Counted from the stretch's first letter, positions 1 through 6,800 are shown. The stretch: 9,797 nt of DNA from an uncultured Oxalobacteraceae bacterium (GCA_946478765.1 CAMLDH010000120.1:1-9797), one strand, 5' to 3'. Translations and numbers: made by a program. The notes: generated from the letters alone by a model not told the origin.

Positions 1-353
1 GACGACGCGGACTGCATTCCACTAGGAGGAGCAACGACGCCAGAGGGCCGGAAAAATGTGCAATCGCACCTGTAGCGCTCTCACCAAATCGGTGACGCTT
101 ATCGAATGAAAGAAAGTCAGTGTTCATGCGGCCTTTCAGATATAAGTAAGCGGTCAACTGCCGAATCTAGGTTCAAGGGTCATTGACGTTTTAAACCTTG
201 CGATGAGCGTATAACGCAACACGCCATCCACACCAGAAAATAAATACGTATCGCAATGTGATGCAGCACAGCGCTTGCCTTGTGCGCCTTGTTTGCAATG
301 AGGTAGTCGAGCCTCTGACAATAAGCAGCACGTAACACAACATGGGAAACTCA
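1..353. other. Gene-poor leader region upstream of the antiporter
   Basis: No gene can be called with confidence here. The composition is visibly less GC-rich than in the genes that follow. On the - strand an ATG at 127-125, preceded by AAAGG four bases upstream, opens a frame with no stop for 42 codons to the window edge (starts MNTDFLSFDK). It could be the start of a divergent gene, but the peptide resembles nothing I know and chance is likely. On the + strand TTGACG (183-188) and TATAAC (210-215) resemble promoter boxes, but the 21-base gap is too long for a normal sigma70 promoter. No tRNA, insertion sequence end or clear terminator was seen. Confidence 0.5.
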
Positions 354-1553
354 ATGCTGATACCAAGCTTTTTTCCGGCGATGCCGCCTGCCCTGGATTT
401 GTTGGCCGCAACAGGTTTGATTCTGATTGCCGGTCTGCTGGGCGCGCGTCTGGTTACCCGGTTTTTTTCAGTGCCTGCCATTATTGGCTATGTCCTGGCC
501 GGCGCCCTGGTCGGACCGGGTGGACTGAGCCTGATCAATGCGAGCGACTTGAACGATATCGGTCTGCTGGTCGATTTCGCACTGGGCATGGTGATCTTTG
601 AACTGGGACGCCGGCTCGATTACCAATGGCTGTCGCGTGAAAAATGGCTGGCCATTACCGCGCTGGCGATCAGCGTCAGCACGTTTGTCGGCCTGTTCGC
701 ATTGCTGACCGCGTTCGGCGTCACCAAGCTGGTCGCCAGCATGGTCGCGGCGTTCGGCATGGCGACCTCCCCTGCGGTGACGCTCAATATCGTGCACGAA
801 ATCAAAGCCGAGGGCCAGGTGAGCGAACGCATGCTGAACATCGTGGCAATCGGCAATTCGTTGGCATTCATCGTATTCACGATGTGCCTGTCGGCGCTGC
901 ATGTCGAATATCGCGCCGATTGGACGACGTTCCTGCTGCATCCGCTCTACCTGATTGTCGGTTCGATTGCGCTGGGCTGGGTCGCAGGCAGAGTATTGAT
1001 CTATTGCAGCCACTGGGTCGGCCGCGACAGCGAAAAGCAGCGCATCGCGTTGTTTGCATTGATTGCCGTGACCATCGGGCTGGCCGCGATGTTCAAACTT
1101 GCGGCACTGATCGCGCTGCTCATGCTGGGCGCGACCAGCCGCAACCGTGATCGCGAACATGCGGTGCTCGAACCGGATGTCAGCCAATTCAGCAGCCTGT
1201 TTTACGTGGTGTTGTTTGTCTTTGCCGGCGCCAACCTGACCGTCATTCATTTGCAGCAATACTGGCCGATCGTGCTGTCATTCATTGCAGCCCGCCTTGC
1301 CATTGCGCTCGTGCTGGGCGCAGCCTTCTCATCGATGAATGGATTGACGGTACGCAAAGGCGCGCTGCTCGGCCTCGGCTTGCTGCCGATGTCGGGCGTT
1401 GCCATCGTGCTGATGCAACGCACCGCCGGCATGTATCCGGAATTCGGTGCGCAGTTGTCGGCATTGACGATTTCGGTATTGGTCATTCTGGAAATCCTGG
1501 GCCCCATTTGCACGCGCTATGCGCTGGTCGCCAGCGGCGAAGCAAAAATCTGA
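354..1553 (+). CDS. CPA2-type cation:proton antiporter, membrane domain only
   Basis: An inner-membrane protein of about 399 residues made almost entirely of hydrophobic helices (about 11-13), with the layout of the Na+/H+ exchanger fold (PF00999, KefB/CPA2 branch). Family-like segments are GYVLAGALVGP (45-55), LLVDFALGMVIFELG (71-85) and ATSPAVTL (137-144). The likely role is exchange of K+ or Na+ for protons. The usual acidic ion-binding residue after the SPA segment is not evident: the equivalent stretch reads AIGNSLAF (165-172). There is no C-terminal RCK/TrkA-N domain, so KefB-like nucleotide or glutathione gating is not expected in this chain. Start: ATG 354 has GGGA (344-347) six bases upstream. 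The in-frame ATG at 342, four codons earlier, has no visible ribosome site but cannot be excluded. The stop overlaps the ribosome site of ybdK, so the two are probably one operon. The family is sure; the ion is not. Confidence 0.85.
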   Translation: MLIPSFFPAMPPALDLLAATGLILIAGLLGARLVTRFFSVPAIIGYVLAGALVGPGGLSLINASDLNDIGLLVDFALGMVIFELGRRLDYQWLSREKWLAITALAISVSTFVGLFALLTAFGVTKLVASMVAAFGMATSPAVTLNIVHEIKAEGQVSERMLNIVAIGNSLAFIVFTMCLSALHVEYRADWTTFLLHPLYLIVGSIALGWVAGRVLIYCSHWVGRDSEKQRIALFALIAVTIGLAAMFKLAALIALLMLGATSRNRDREHAVLEPDVSQFSSLFYVVLFVFAGANLTVIHLQQYWPIVLSFIAARLAIALVLGAAFSSMNGLTVRKGALLGLGLLPMSGVAIVLMQRTAGMYPEFGAQLSALTISVLVILEILGPICTRYALVASGEAKI

Positions 1554-1558
1554 AGGAG
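1553..1558 (+). promoter_or_regulatory. Ribosome binding site of ybdK, overlapping the antiporter stop
   Basis: AAGGAG begins on the last base of the antiporter TGA and lies six bases before ATG 1565. It fixes the ybdK start, against the in-frame upstream extension that would begin inside the antiporter gene, and makes translational coupling likely. Confidence 0.75.
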
Positions 1559-1564
1559 CATCCG

Positions 1565-2680
1565 ATGCTGCAATTCAAATCCTCCATACCGCTCACCATG
1601 GGCGTGGAACTGGAGCTGCAAATCGTCAATCGGCGCGACTACAACCTGACGCGCGGATCGAGCGATTTGCTGGCCGTGATCAACAAGCAGGAACACGGTT
1701 ACGACATCAAGCCAGAGATCACCGAAAGCATGATCGAGATCGCGACATCGGTGCATACGCGCCATCCGGAGATGCTGGCCGAATTGGGCGCGATACGTGC
1801 GCTGCTGGTATCGGCGGCGGACAAGGTCAACCTCGGTTTGGCCGGCGGCGGCGCGCACCCGTTCCAGCATTGGGAAGATCAGCGCATTTTCCCGTCCGAA
1901 CGCTATCATCTCGTGTCGGAATTGTACGGCTACCTGGCCAAGCAATTTACCGTGTACGGGCAGCATATCCACATCGGGTGCGCCGATGGCGACGAAGCAG
2001 TGCGGCTGGTGCATCTGCTGGCGCGCACGATACCGCACTTCATTGCGCTATCCGCGTCGTCGCCGTTCTATCAGGCGGTGGATACCACGTTCCAATCGTC
2101 GCGCTTGACCAGCATCAATGCATTTCCATTGAGCGGCTGCATGCCGTTTGTACTGGACTGGGACGGTTTCAATGCGTACTTCGAGAAAATGGCGCGCCTG
2201 GGTATCGTCGCCAGCATGAAGGATTTTTATTGGGACATCCGGCCGAAACCGGAATACGGCACGGTGGAAATCCGCGTATGCGATACGCCGCTGGAAATCG
2301 AGACGGCGGTTGCCTTGGCCGCTTATGCGCAAACGCTGGCGAAATATTTTTTCACGCAGCGGGCACTGGCGCCGGCGCAGGATGTGTATCTGACTTATTC
2401 GTACAACCGCTTTCAGGCTTGCCGTTTCGGCCTGGCGGGCACGCTGATCGATCCATTGAGCGGTAATCCGCAGGTGACGGTCAAGGACGACATTTTGCAC
2501 ACCCTGGACCTATTGGCGGACCTGGCGCAAGAACTTGGCAATACGGATGCGCTCGCATTGCTGCGGCAACGTGTGCTAGCCAGCCAATCGGATGCCGACT
2601 GGCTCAGAGCGGCGCACGAAAAGAGCGGCGCCTTGAGCGATGTGGTGCGCCGGCAAAGCGAATTGTGGAGAGGGCATTGA
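1565..2680 (+). CDS. ybdK: YbdK family carboxylate-amine ligase (glutamate-cysteine ligase type 2)
   Basis: A 371-residue cytosolic enzyme, matching E. coli YbdK (about 372) in length. It belongs to the GCS2 family (PF04107), ATP-dependent ligases joining a carboxylate to an amine; E. coli YbdK has weak gamma-glutamyl-cysteine ligase activity, and the true substrate is unsettled. Visible family segments are MGVELELQIV at the N-terminus (12-21; the glutamates are typical ATP/Mg ligands), TESMIEIAT (53-61), GGGAHPF (94-100), YGQHIHIG (131-138) and YGTVEIRVCDTP (231-242). All look intact. The start is set by an AAGGAG six bases upstream. It follows the antiporter gene by 11 bases and converges on plsY with only 8 bases between the stops, leaving no room for a simple hairpin terminator. 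The thiol-ligase-like enzyme beside a Kef-like antiporter may be meaningful, but that is inference. Confidence 0.93.
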   Translation: MLQFKSSIPLTMGVELELQIVNRRDYNLTRGSSDLLAVINKQEHGYDIKPEITESMIEIATSVHTRHPEMLAELGAIRALLVSAADKVNLGLAGGGAHPFQHWEDQRIFPSERYHLVSELYGYLAKQFTVYGQHIHIGCADGDEAVRLVHLLARTIPHFIALSASSPFYQAVDTTFQSSRLTSINAFPLSGCMPFVLDWDGFNAYFEKMARLGIVASMKDFYWDIRPKPEYGTVEIRVCDTPLEIETAVALAAYAQTLAKYFFTQRALAPAQDVYLTYSYNRFQACRFGLAGTLIDPLSGNPQVTVKDDILHTLDLLADLAQELGNTDALALLRQRVLASQSDADWLRAAHEKSGALSDVVRRQSELWRGH

Positions 2681-2688
2681 CGCAGATG

Positions 2689-3294
2689 CTATTTTTTCTT
2701 GCTGCCGATCCGGCTTTCTTTTCCCGTCATCAGATTCACGATATTCCCGCGATGTCGATACACCAGCAAGCAGCTCATCGCCAGCACTGCGAGCAACTTC
2801 ACATCGGTGCCGAACAACAAGCCGTAATAGAACGGCGCGAATACGCTGGCGATCAATGCCGCCAGCGATGAATAGCGGAATGCATACGCGATCACCAGCC
2901 ATGTGACCAGGCTTGCCACACCCAGCCACACGTTGAGGCCCAGCAGCACGCCAAAAAAGGTGGCAACGCCCTTGCCGCCGACGAACCTGAAAAACACCGG
3001 CCACAGATGCCCGGCGAACACGGCAATTGCCACCAGCGCGATGCCCGCGTCGTCGATCCCGTATTGAGCGCCGTATCGCAACGCCAGCCACACCGCCAGC
3101 CAGCCTTTCGCGCCATCGCCTAACAGGGTCAATGCGGCGGCGACCTTGTTACCGCTGCGCAGCACATTGGTGGCGCCCGGATTTTTCGAGCCGTAGGTGC
3201 GCGGATCGGCCAGGCCGAATATTTTGCTCATGACCACCGCGAAGGAAACCGAACCGATCAAATAGGCGGCGATCCCGAATAAAACTGTATGCAT
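2689..3294 (-). CDS. plsY: Acyl-phosphate:glycerol-3-phosphate acyltransferase PlsY
   Basis: A 201-residue membrane enzyme catalysing the first acylation of phospholipid synthesis: it moves the acyl group from acyl-phosphate (made by PlsX) to sn-glycerol-3-phosphate. About five hydrophobic helices are visible. The three known PlsY loop motifs are present: GSVSFA (14-19), then [17 protein letters not shown] (30-46) with GDGAKG (59-64), and [18 protein letters not shown] (95-112). The chain ends in a basic tail, [15 protein letters not shown]. Length is normal for the family. The ATG at 3294 was chosen because it begins the conserved [15 protein letters not shown] helix; the frame stays open upstream only because the repeat element at 3317-3511 happens to lack stops. 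The ribosome site is weak (AGAAAGACAAAG region). It lies downstream of ybaK on the same strand, so the repeat element would be in its leader or in a shared transcript. Confidence 0.96.
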   Translation of the reverse strand: MHTVLFGIAAYLIGSVSFAVVMSKIFGLADPRTYGSKNPGATNVLRSGNKVAAALTLLGDGAKGWLAVWLALRYGAQYGIDDAGIALVAIAVFAGHLWPVFFRFVGGKGVATFFGVLLGLNVWLGVASLVTWLVIAYAFRYSSLAALIASVFAPFYYGLLFGTDVKLLAVLAMSCLLVYRHRGNIVNLMTGKESRIGSKKK

Positions 3295-3316
3295 TGTCTT
3301 TGTCTTTCTATTAATA

Positions 3317-3511
3317 CTAAGGAACGTGCACGAAATAACTTCCCAATTTGTCTCGCGGCAGACGGGCGCATTGCCGCGTTGCCCCTCGTTTGTGTAGCTC
3401 GCTACACGGCACTCGGGGCGCCTTGCACTGCATCCCGTCCGCCGCGTCCAAATCGGGAAGTTATTCCGCGCACGCTCCTTAGGAATGTGTACGGAATAAT
3501 TTCCCGATTTG
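3317..3511. repeat. Palindromic intergenic element of three alternately oriented 34-bp units
   Basis: Unit A (3317-3350, starts CTAAGGAACG, ends CCAATTTG) is matched by its reverse complement, unit B (3449-3482), at 30 of 34 positions. Unit C (3478-3511, starts CTTAGGAATG, ends CCGATTTG) repeats A in the same orientation at about 28 of 34 and shares the bases CTTAG with B. The 98 bases between A and B are also largely self-complementary: CGCGGCAGACGGG against CGCGGCGGACGGG (read from the other side), and a tip GTGTAGC-TC-GCTACAC. The whole 3317-3482 block can therefore fold into one hairpin of about 80 bp. It lies in the 230-base gap between ybaK and plsY and ends 14 bases before the ybaK stop. 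It looks like a MITE- or REP-like non-coding element with no transposase. No further copy was seen in this window. Confidence 0.85.
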
Positions 3512-3524
3512 TCGTCATTCCCAC

Positions 3525-4016
3525 CTATTCTTCCAGCGCACAATTGACCGGTTTGACCGGCAAAATGTTCGCCATTATTTTCGGATCAATCCCGATCAGA
3601 TAACCGCGCCGTCCGCCGTTGATATAAATTTTCTCGAGCGCCAGAATGCTCTGCTCGACATAAACCGGCATCGCCTTTTTGGCGCCGAACGGCGACGTGC
3701 CACCGACCAGATAACCGGAGTGCCGGTTCGCCACTTCCGGCTTGCACGGCTCGACCGATTTGCAGCCGATCTGACGCGCCAGGTTCTTGGTCGACACTTT
3801 GCGGTCACCGTGCATCAGCACGATCAGCGGCTTGGCGGCCTCGTCCTGCATCACCAGCGTCTTGACCACATGATGTTCATCCACGCCCAGTTCTCGCGCC
3901 GAGACAGTGGTGCCGCCGTGCTCTTCATAGTTGTAGGGATGCTCGGAAAATACAACCCCGCGCGTGCGCAGAAATTGCGTCGCGGGCGTTTCGGAAATAT
4001 GCTCTTTTTTAGCCAT
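3525..4016 (-). CDS. ybaK: Cys-tRNA(Pro)/Cys-tRNA(Cys) deacylase, YbaK/EbsC family
   Basis: A 163-residue cytosolic editing enzyme that hydrolyses mischarged Cys-tRNA(Pro). The fold (PF04073) is supported by VVKTLVMQ (50-57) with the conserved Lys52 known to be needed for catalysis in this family, [14 protein letters not shown] (68-81), [14 protein letters not shown] (101-114) and [13 protein letters not shown] (133-145). Length is typical (about 150-160). ATG 4016 gives [16 protein letters not shown], which fits family N-termini; no strong ribosome site is visible. It is divergent from the hydrolase gene starting at 4051, with only 34 bases between the starts, so promoters must overlap there. 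Downstream on the same strand, after the repeat element, is plsY. The general family is sure; the exact tRNA substrate is assigned by family resemblance. Confidence 0.93.
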   Translation of the reverse strand: MAKKEHISETPATQFLRTRGVVFSEHPYNYEEHGGTTVSARELGVDEHHVVKTLVMQDEAAKPLIVLMHGDRKVSTKNLARQIGCKSVEPCKPEVANRHSGYLVGGTSPFGAKKAMPVYVEQSILALEKIYINGGRRGYLIGIDPKIMANILPVKPVNCALEE

Positions 4017-4050
4017 GCGTGTTACGCTAATCTAAAATTGGGAGCACATT

Positions 4051-5067
4051 ATGCAACAAGAAATCCGCCTTGCGACTTTCAATGTGTGCAACCTGGCGCT
4101 GCCGGGCACCAATTTTTATGACGACCAGCCGCCCTACTCGCCCGCCGAGTACGATGCAAAAATTACCTGGATCGCGCAGCAGCTTGATTGGATGGATGCG
4201 GATGTCATTGCGTTCCAAGAAATTTTTTCTCAAACTGCGCTGAAACAGGTCCTGGCCAAAACCCAAAAATATCAGCAAGCACACCATGTCGGATTCGATC
4301 CGGATCCCCAGGCTGGGCGGCTGACGCCCAGCGTCGCACTGGTGTCGCGTTTTCCGCTGGCAGGCGAAGCCATGACTTATGCCAGCCTGCCGCGCAATCT
4401 TGCCGTCAGGCTGCCGGGCGTGGTCGCGCCGTTCAACAGTTTCACGCGGCCGGTGCTGCGCGCCAAAGTGGCAGTGTCGGCGACGCTGTCGATCACGGTG
4501 TTCGTGTGCCATTTGAAATCGAAGCGCCCCGATTATCGCAACGGCGGCAGCGAAGACGATCCGGACCAGCTCGGCATCGCGGTATTGCGCTCATTGATCC
4601 GGCGCAGCACGGAAGCGCTCGGTTTGCGTTACCTGCTCACCGATTATGCCAGCGGCAAACGGGTGCCGATGGTCGTGATGGGAGACTTCAATGATGTGGC
4701 AAGCGCGGTATCGACCCAACTGGTGATGGGTGTGGGGCGCTACAGCAGAAACGGGATCGATGGCCGCATGTTCGACAGTTATGTAATCCAGTCGCAGCAC
4801 GATCCGTTGCGCGACGTCGGTTATACCCATATGCATGAAGCGAATTTCGAGACCGTGGATCACATCCTGGTGTCGGAAGAGTTTTACCCCGCTTCCCGAT
4901 TGGCCATCGGAGAAGTGCAGGAAGTGATTTACCTGAACGATCACATCGGCTTGCAACAGTCGCAAGCATCCGATCACGGCGTGGTGCTGGTGCGCCTGCG
5001 TCTGCACGATACGAACGAGGAAACGCGCGCAGGAGAAGCTGCGCACGCGCCGTTACCGCCGCTTTAA
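4051..5067 (+). CDS. Endonuclease/exonuclease/phosphatase family hydrolase
   Basis: A 338-residue protein of the EEP superfamily (PF03372), metal-dependent phosphodiesterases that include exonuclease III-like nucleases and sphingomyelinase-like enzymes. It shows the core in order: IRLATFNVCNL at the N-terminus (Asn11 position), FQEIF with metal-binding Glu57, HLKSKRPD (154-161), VMGDFND (Asp212, Asn214) and ASDHG (Asp308-His309 catalytic pair). The active site thus looks complete. No signal peptide or membrane segment is visible, so it is probably cytosolic. GGGAG (4040-4044) lies six bases before ATG 4051. It stands alone on its strand, divergent from ybaK and convergent with wrbA (47 bases between the stops). 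The natural substrate, nucleic acid or a small phosphodiester, cannot be told from sequence. Confidence 0.9.
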   Translation: MQQEIRLATFNVCNLALPGTNFYDDQPPYSPAEYDAKITWIAQQLDWMDADVIAFQEIFSQTALKQVLAKTQKYQQAHHVGFDPDPQAGRLTPSVALVSRFPLAGEAMTYASLPRNLAVRLPGVVAPFNSFTRPVLRAKVAVSATLSITVFVCHLKSKRPDYRNGGSEDDPDQLGIAVLRSLIRRSTEALGLRYLLTDYASGKRVPMVVMGDFNDVASAVSTQLVMGVGRYSRNGIDGRMFDSYVIQSQHDPLRDVGYTHMHEANFETVDHILVSEEFYPASRLAIGEVQEVIYLNDHIGLQQSQASDHGVVLVRLRLHDTNEETRAGEAAHAPLPPL

Positions 5068-5114
5068 GAGGACTAATACAATTTACCGCGCTTGCGCCGA
5101 TGCGGCTTCAGCGG

Positions 5115-5732
5115 TCATGTCTTGACATCTTTGCGTGCCAGTTTCCTGGCCAATTTCGCGACATGCTCGCCCTGAAAGCGCGCGATCGCCAGTTCGTTTG
5201 GCGTCGGTTGACGCTCGCCTTTGATTCCAGCAAGCGTGCCGGCGCCATACGGCGAGCCGCCCGAGATGTCGTCCATGTTGACCAGCTCGCTGCAGGAGTA
5301 CGGCACACCGGCAATCAACATACCGTGGTGCAAGAGCGTGCTATGGAAAGACGTGATGGTCGTCTCCTGACCACCGTGCTGGCTCGCGGTTGACGCAAAA
5401 ACACTGCCGATCTTGCCGATCAAGCTGCCGTTCATCCACAGCTTGCCGGTCTGGTCGAGAAAATTGCGCATTTGCGCCGACATGTTGCCGAACCGGGTAG
5501 GGGTGCCGAAGATGATCGCGTCGTAGTTGGGCAACTCGTCAACGGTCGCCAGCGGCGCAGCTTGATCCAGTTTGGCGCCGGCCTGCCGCGCCACGTTTTC
5601 CGGCATAATATCGGGCACCCGTTTCACAATGACTTCGACACCATCGACGCGCCCTGCGCCCTCGGCCACGGCGGCGGCCATTTGTTCAATATGTCCGTAC
5701 ATGCTGTAATACAGCACCAATATTTTTGCCAT
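5115..5732 (-). CDS. wrbA: NAD(P)H:quinone oxidoreductase WrbA (flavodoxin-like)
   Basis: A 205-residue cytosolic FMN protein that reduces quinones by two electrons using NAD(P)H, avoiding semiquinone radicals; WrbA forms tetramers. The FMN phosphate loop is [10 protein letters not shown] (10-19), followed by [22 protein letters not shown] (75-96), [13 protein letters not shown] (113-125) and [12 protein letters not shown] (158-169), all hallmarks of WrbA. Length matches the family (about 200). ATG 5732 is chosen over in-frame upstream starts because a perfect GAGGAG sits six bases before it and the protein begins at the conserved [10 protein letters not shown]. The upstream region is shared with the phasin gene and contains two dyads and an FNR-type box. 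No terminator was found between it and the convergent hydrolase gene. Confidence 0.96.
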   Translation of the reverse strand: MAKILVLYYSMYGHIEQMAAAVAEGAGRVDGVEVIVKRVPDIMPENVARQAGAKLDQAAPLATVDELPNYDAIIFGTPTRFGNMSAQMRNFLDQTGKLWMNGSLIGKIGSVFASTASQHGGQETTITSFHSTLLHHGMLIAGVPYSCSELVNMDDISGGSPYGAGTLAGIKGERQPTPNELAIARFQGEHVAKLARKLARKDVKT

Positions 5733-5738
5733 TCCATT

Positions 5739-5744
5739 CTCCTC
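5739..5744 (-). promoter_or_regulatory. Ribosome binding site of wrbA
   Basis: GAGGAG on the - strand, six bases before ATG 5732. It settles the wrbA start against the longer frame that runs upstream to about 5828. Confidence 0.85.
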
Positions 5745-5809
5745 GGAATCAATAAAGCAAGCGGCGCGTCGAATGACGATCGTCCGCATCATCGACTCAC
5801 TTTCATCTT

Positions 5810-5859
5810 GATGTCTTTTCGGATGCATGCAGCGCTAATTGCACATGCATTGAGACATC
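5810..5859. repeat. Interrupted inverted repeat in the wrbA upstream region
   Basis: GATGTCT (5810-5816) pairs with AGACATC (5853-5859), and inside it ATGCATG (5823-5829) pairs with CATGCAT (5844-5850). Together they give two 7-bp stems separated by an asymmetric internal loop. It could be an RNA structure in a wrbA leader or a protein site; there is no T-run to make it a terminator. Confidence 0.4.
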
Positions 5860-5989
5860 TCAAACCGGCGACTCCGCTTGTAATCCGGAAGGTTTTCTGT
5901 GCACACCGCGGAGTGAAAACGTCTTGCATGGAGCGGTTAATTACCGGGCGCAGGACTAAAGCCAGATTGCCGCGCGCCTCCTCAGCCTG

Positions 5990-6003
5990 TTGATCGACAT
6001 CAA
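5990..6003. promoter_or_regulatory. Perfect FNR/ANR-type box (candidate)
   Basis: TTGAT-CGAC-ATCAA matches the FNR/ANR consensus TTGATNNNNATCAA at all ten fixed positions, and the symmetry extends to TGTTGAT/ATCAACA (5988-6005). It is intergenic, 258 bases upstream of the wrbA start and about 155 bases upstream of the inferred phasin transcription start. It is therefore not at the usual -41.5 position of the promoter I can see; it may serve a wrbA promoter I could not identify. The function is inference. Confidence 0.45.
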
Positions 6004-6100
6004 CAAGCGTGCTCACCATGCTTTCGCAGAAAGTGCGCCGGGCTGAAAATCTCCTACGTCACTCTGTCAGGTAACACAAGCAAATCAATAAATCAGGCAC

Positions 6101-6119
6101 TTTTGTGCATCGCACAAAA
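6101..6119. promoter_or_regulatory. Perfect dyad TTTTGTGC-ATC-GCACAAAA upstream of the phasin promoter
   Basis: The 8-bp arms are perfect, with a 3-base centre, and lie just upstream of the -35 box at 6125. Together with the related dyad over the transcription start it forms a candidate pair of operator sites, plausibly for PhaR, the repressor that controls phasin genes in PHA-producing bacteria. The link to PhaR is inferred from context only. Confidence 0.45.
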
Positions 6120-6124
6120 AATTC

Positions 6125-6152
6125 TTGACTTCACCCACCTAACCCTTACAAT
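6125..6152 (+). promoter_or_regulatory. Sigma70 promoter of the phasin gene
   Basis: TTGACT (6125-6130) and TACAAT (6147-6152) are each one base from consensus and 16 bases apart. The expected start is near 6159, giving a leader of about 72 bases before ATG 6231. Confidence 0.75.
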
Positions 6153-6155
6153 ATG

Positions 6156-6175
6156 AATTGTTGCAGTGCACAATT
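6156..6175. promoter_or_regulatory. Dyad over the phasin transcription start (candidate PhaR operator)
   Basis: AATTGT (6156-6161) and ACAATT (6170-6175) flank a TGCAGTGC centre; within it TGCA-G-TGCA is itself symmetric. It sits right after the -10 box, where a bound repressor would block transcription, and shares the TTGT...ACAA and TGC/GCA pattern of the dyad at 6101-6119. PhaR assignment is inference. Confidence 0.45.
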
Positions 6176-6230
6176 TTCAAATTGAATGTCGCGTCCTTTG
6201 ATCGCCTCAAATATTCCTAAGGAGAAGTCC

Positions 6231-6800
6231 ATGTTTTCCATCCCTGAACAGTTTTCTACCGTATCCAAAGCCAATCTGGATGCCCAGCTCGAATTGCTGA
6301 CCAGCCTGTCCACCCATGCGTTTGAAAGCGTCGAAAAGGTCATCGATCTGAATCTGAGCCTGGTAAAAGCATCGATGGAAGAATCCGCGGCAGCGGCCAG
6401 GCAACTGTTGGCGGCCAAGGATCCCCAGGAATTTTTCGCGGTGAGCTCGGCGCAAATTCAACCTGGCGCGCAAAAAGCGATTGCTTACGGCCGCCACCTG
6501 GCCGGCATCGCGTCCAGCACGCAAGCCGAATTCAGCAAAGCAGCAGAAGCGCAAATCGCCGAAAACAGCCGGAAAGTGATTGCGCTAGTGGACGATGTCG
6601 CGAAAAACGCGCCCCCCGGTTCCGAGAATGCGATTGCATTGGTGAAGTCCGCGGTCGGCAATGCCAATGCCGGTTACGAGCAGTTGAGCAAGACCACCAA
6701 GCAGGCGGTCGAAACGCTGGAAGAAAATGTTGCGGCCGCGGTGAACCAGTTTTCGCAAGCTGCCGAAAAAACAGCGAGCGCCAACCGCACCAGGAAGTAA
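6231..6800 (+). CDS. phaP: Phasin family protein (PHA granule-associated)
   Basis: A 189-residue phasin of the Phasin_2 group (PF09361). Such proteins coat polyhydroxyalkanoate granules in the cytoplasm, controlling their number and size. Family segments include the N-terminal PEQFSTVSKANLDAQLELL, ESVEKVIDLNLSLVKASMEES, AKDPQEFFAVSSAQIQPGAQKAIAY, GIASSTQAEFSKAAEAQ and KNAPPGSENAIALVKSAV. It is rich in Ala, Gln, Glu and Lys, lacks Cys and membrane helices, and is predicted mostly amphipathic helix, with an Ala-rich coiled C-terminal half ending in a basic NRTRK. AAGGAG (6219-6224) six bases before ATG 6231 sets the start; ATG 6186 in frame lacks a site. It has its own strong promoter and a strong terminator, so it is monocistronic. 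Phasin-like proteins also exist without PHA synthesis genes nearby, and none are in this window. Confidence 0.93.
   Translation: MFSIPEQFSTVSKANLDAQLELLTSLSTHAFESVEKVIDLNLSLVKASMEESAAAARQLLAAKDPQEFFAVSSAQIQPGAQKAIAYGRHLAGIASSTQAEFSKAAEAQIAENSRKVIALVDDVAKNAPPGSENAIALVKSAVGNANAGYEQLSKTTKQAVETLEENVAAAVNQFSQAAEKTASANRTRK

Larger units (their letters stand above)
5733..6230. other. Intergenic region between divergent wrbA and phasin genes
   Basis: About 500 bases with no gene I can support; the short open frames on both strands have no family character and no good ribosome sites. From left to right it holds the wrbA ribosome site, an interrupted dyad at 5810-5859 (GATGTCT and ATGCATG arms), a second dyad with ACTCCGC at 5871-5877 and GCGGAGT at 5908-5914, an FNR-type box at 5990-6003, and the phasin promoter with two flanking dyads at 6101-6175. 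The unusual length and density of dyads fit a control region for both genes. Confidence 0.6.

Noticed and set aside
183..215. Possible promoter TTGACG...TATAAC before the antiporter
   Set aside because: The gap of 21 bases is too long for a sigma70 promoter and no other -35 fits the -10-like box.
468..1259. Long (263-codon) open frame on the - strand opposite the antiporter
   Set aside because: It is rich in Gln, Arg, His and Asp, as expected for the complement of membrane-protein codons; it has no family features, and the + strand frame is clearly the real gene.
1519..2466. 315-codon + strand frame overlapping ybdK
   Set aside because: It is the shifted frame of ybdK, with Arg/Ala/Gly-rich low-complexity content and no recognisable domain.
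3295..3543. N-terminal extension of plsY through the repeat element
   Set aside because: The extension is just a translation of the palindrome; the opposite strand gives the same peptide [10 protein letters not shown], showing it comes from symmetry. PlsY homologues start at [19 protein letters not shown] sequence.
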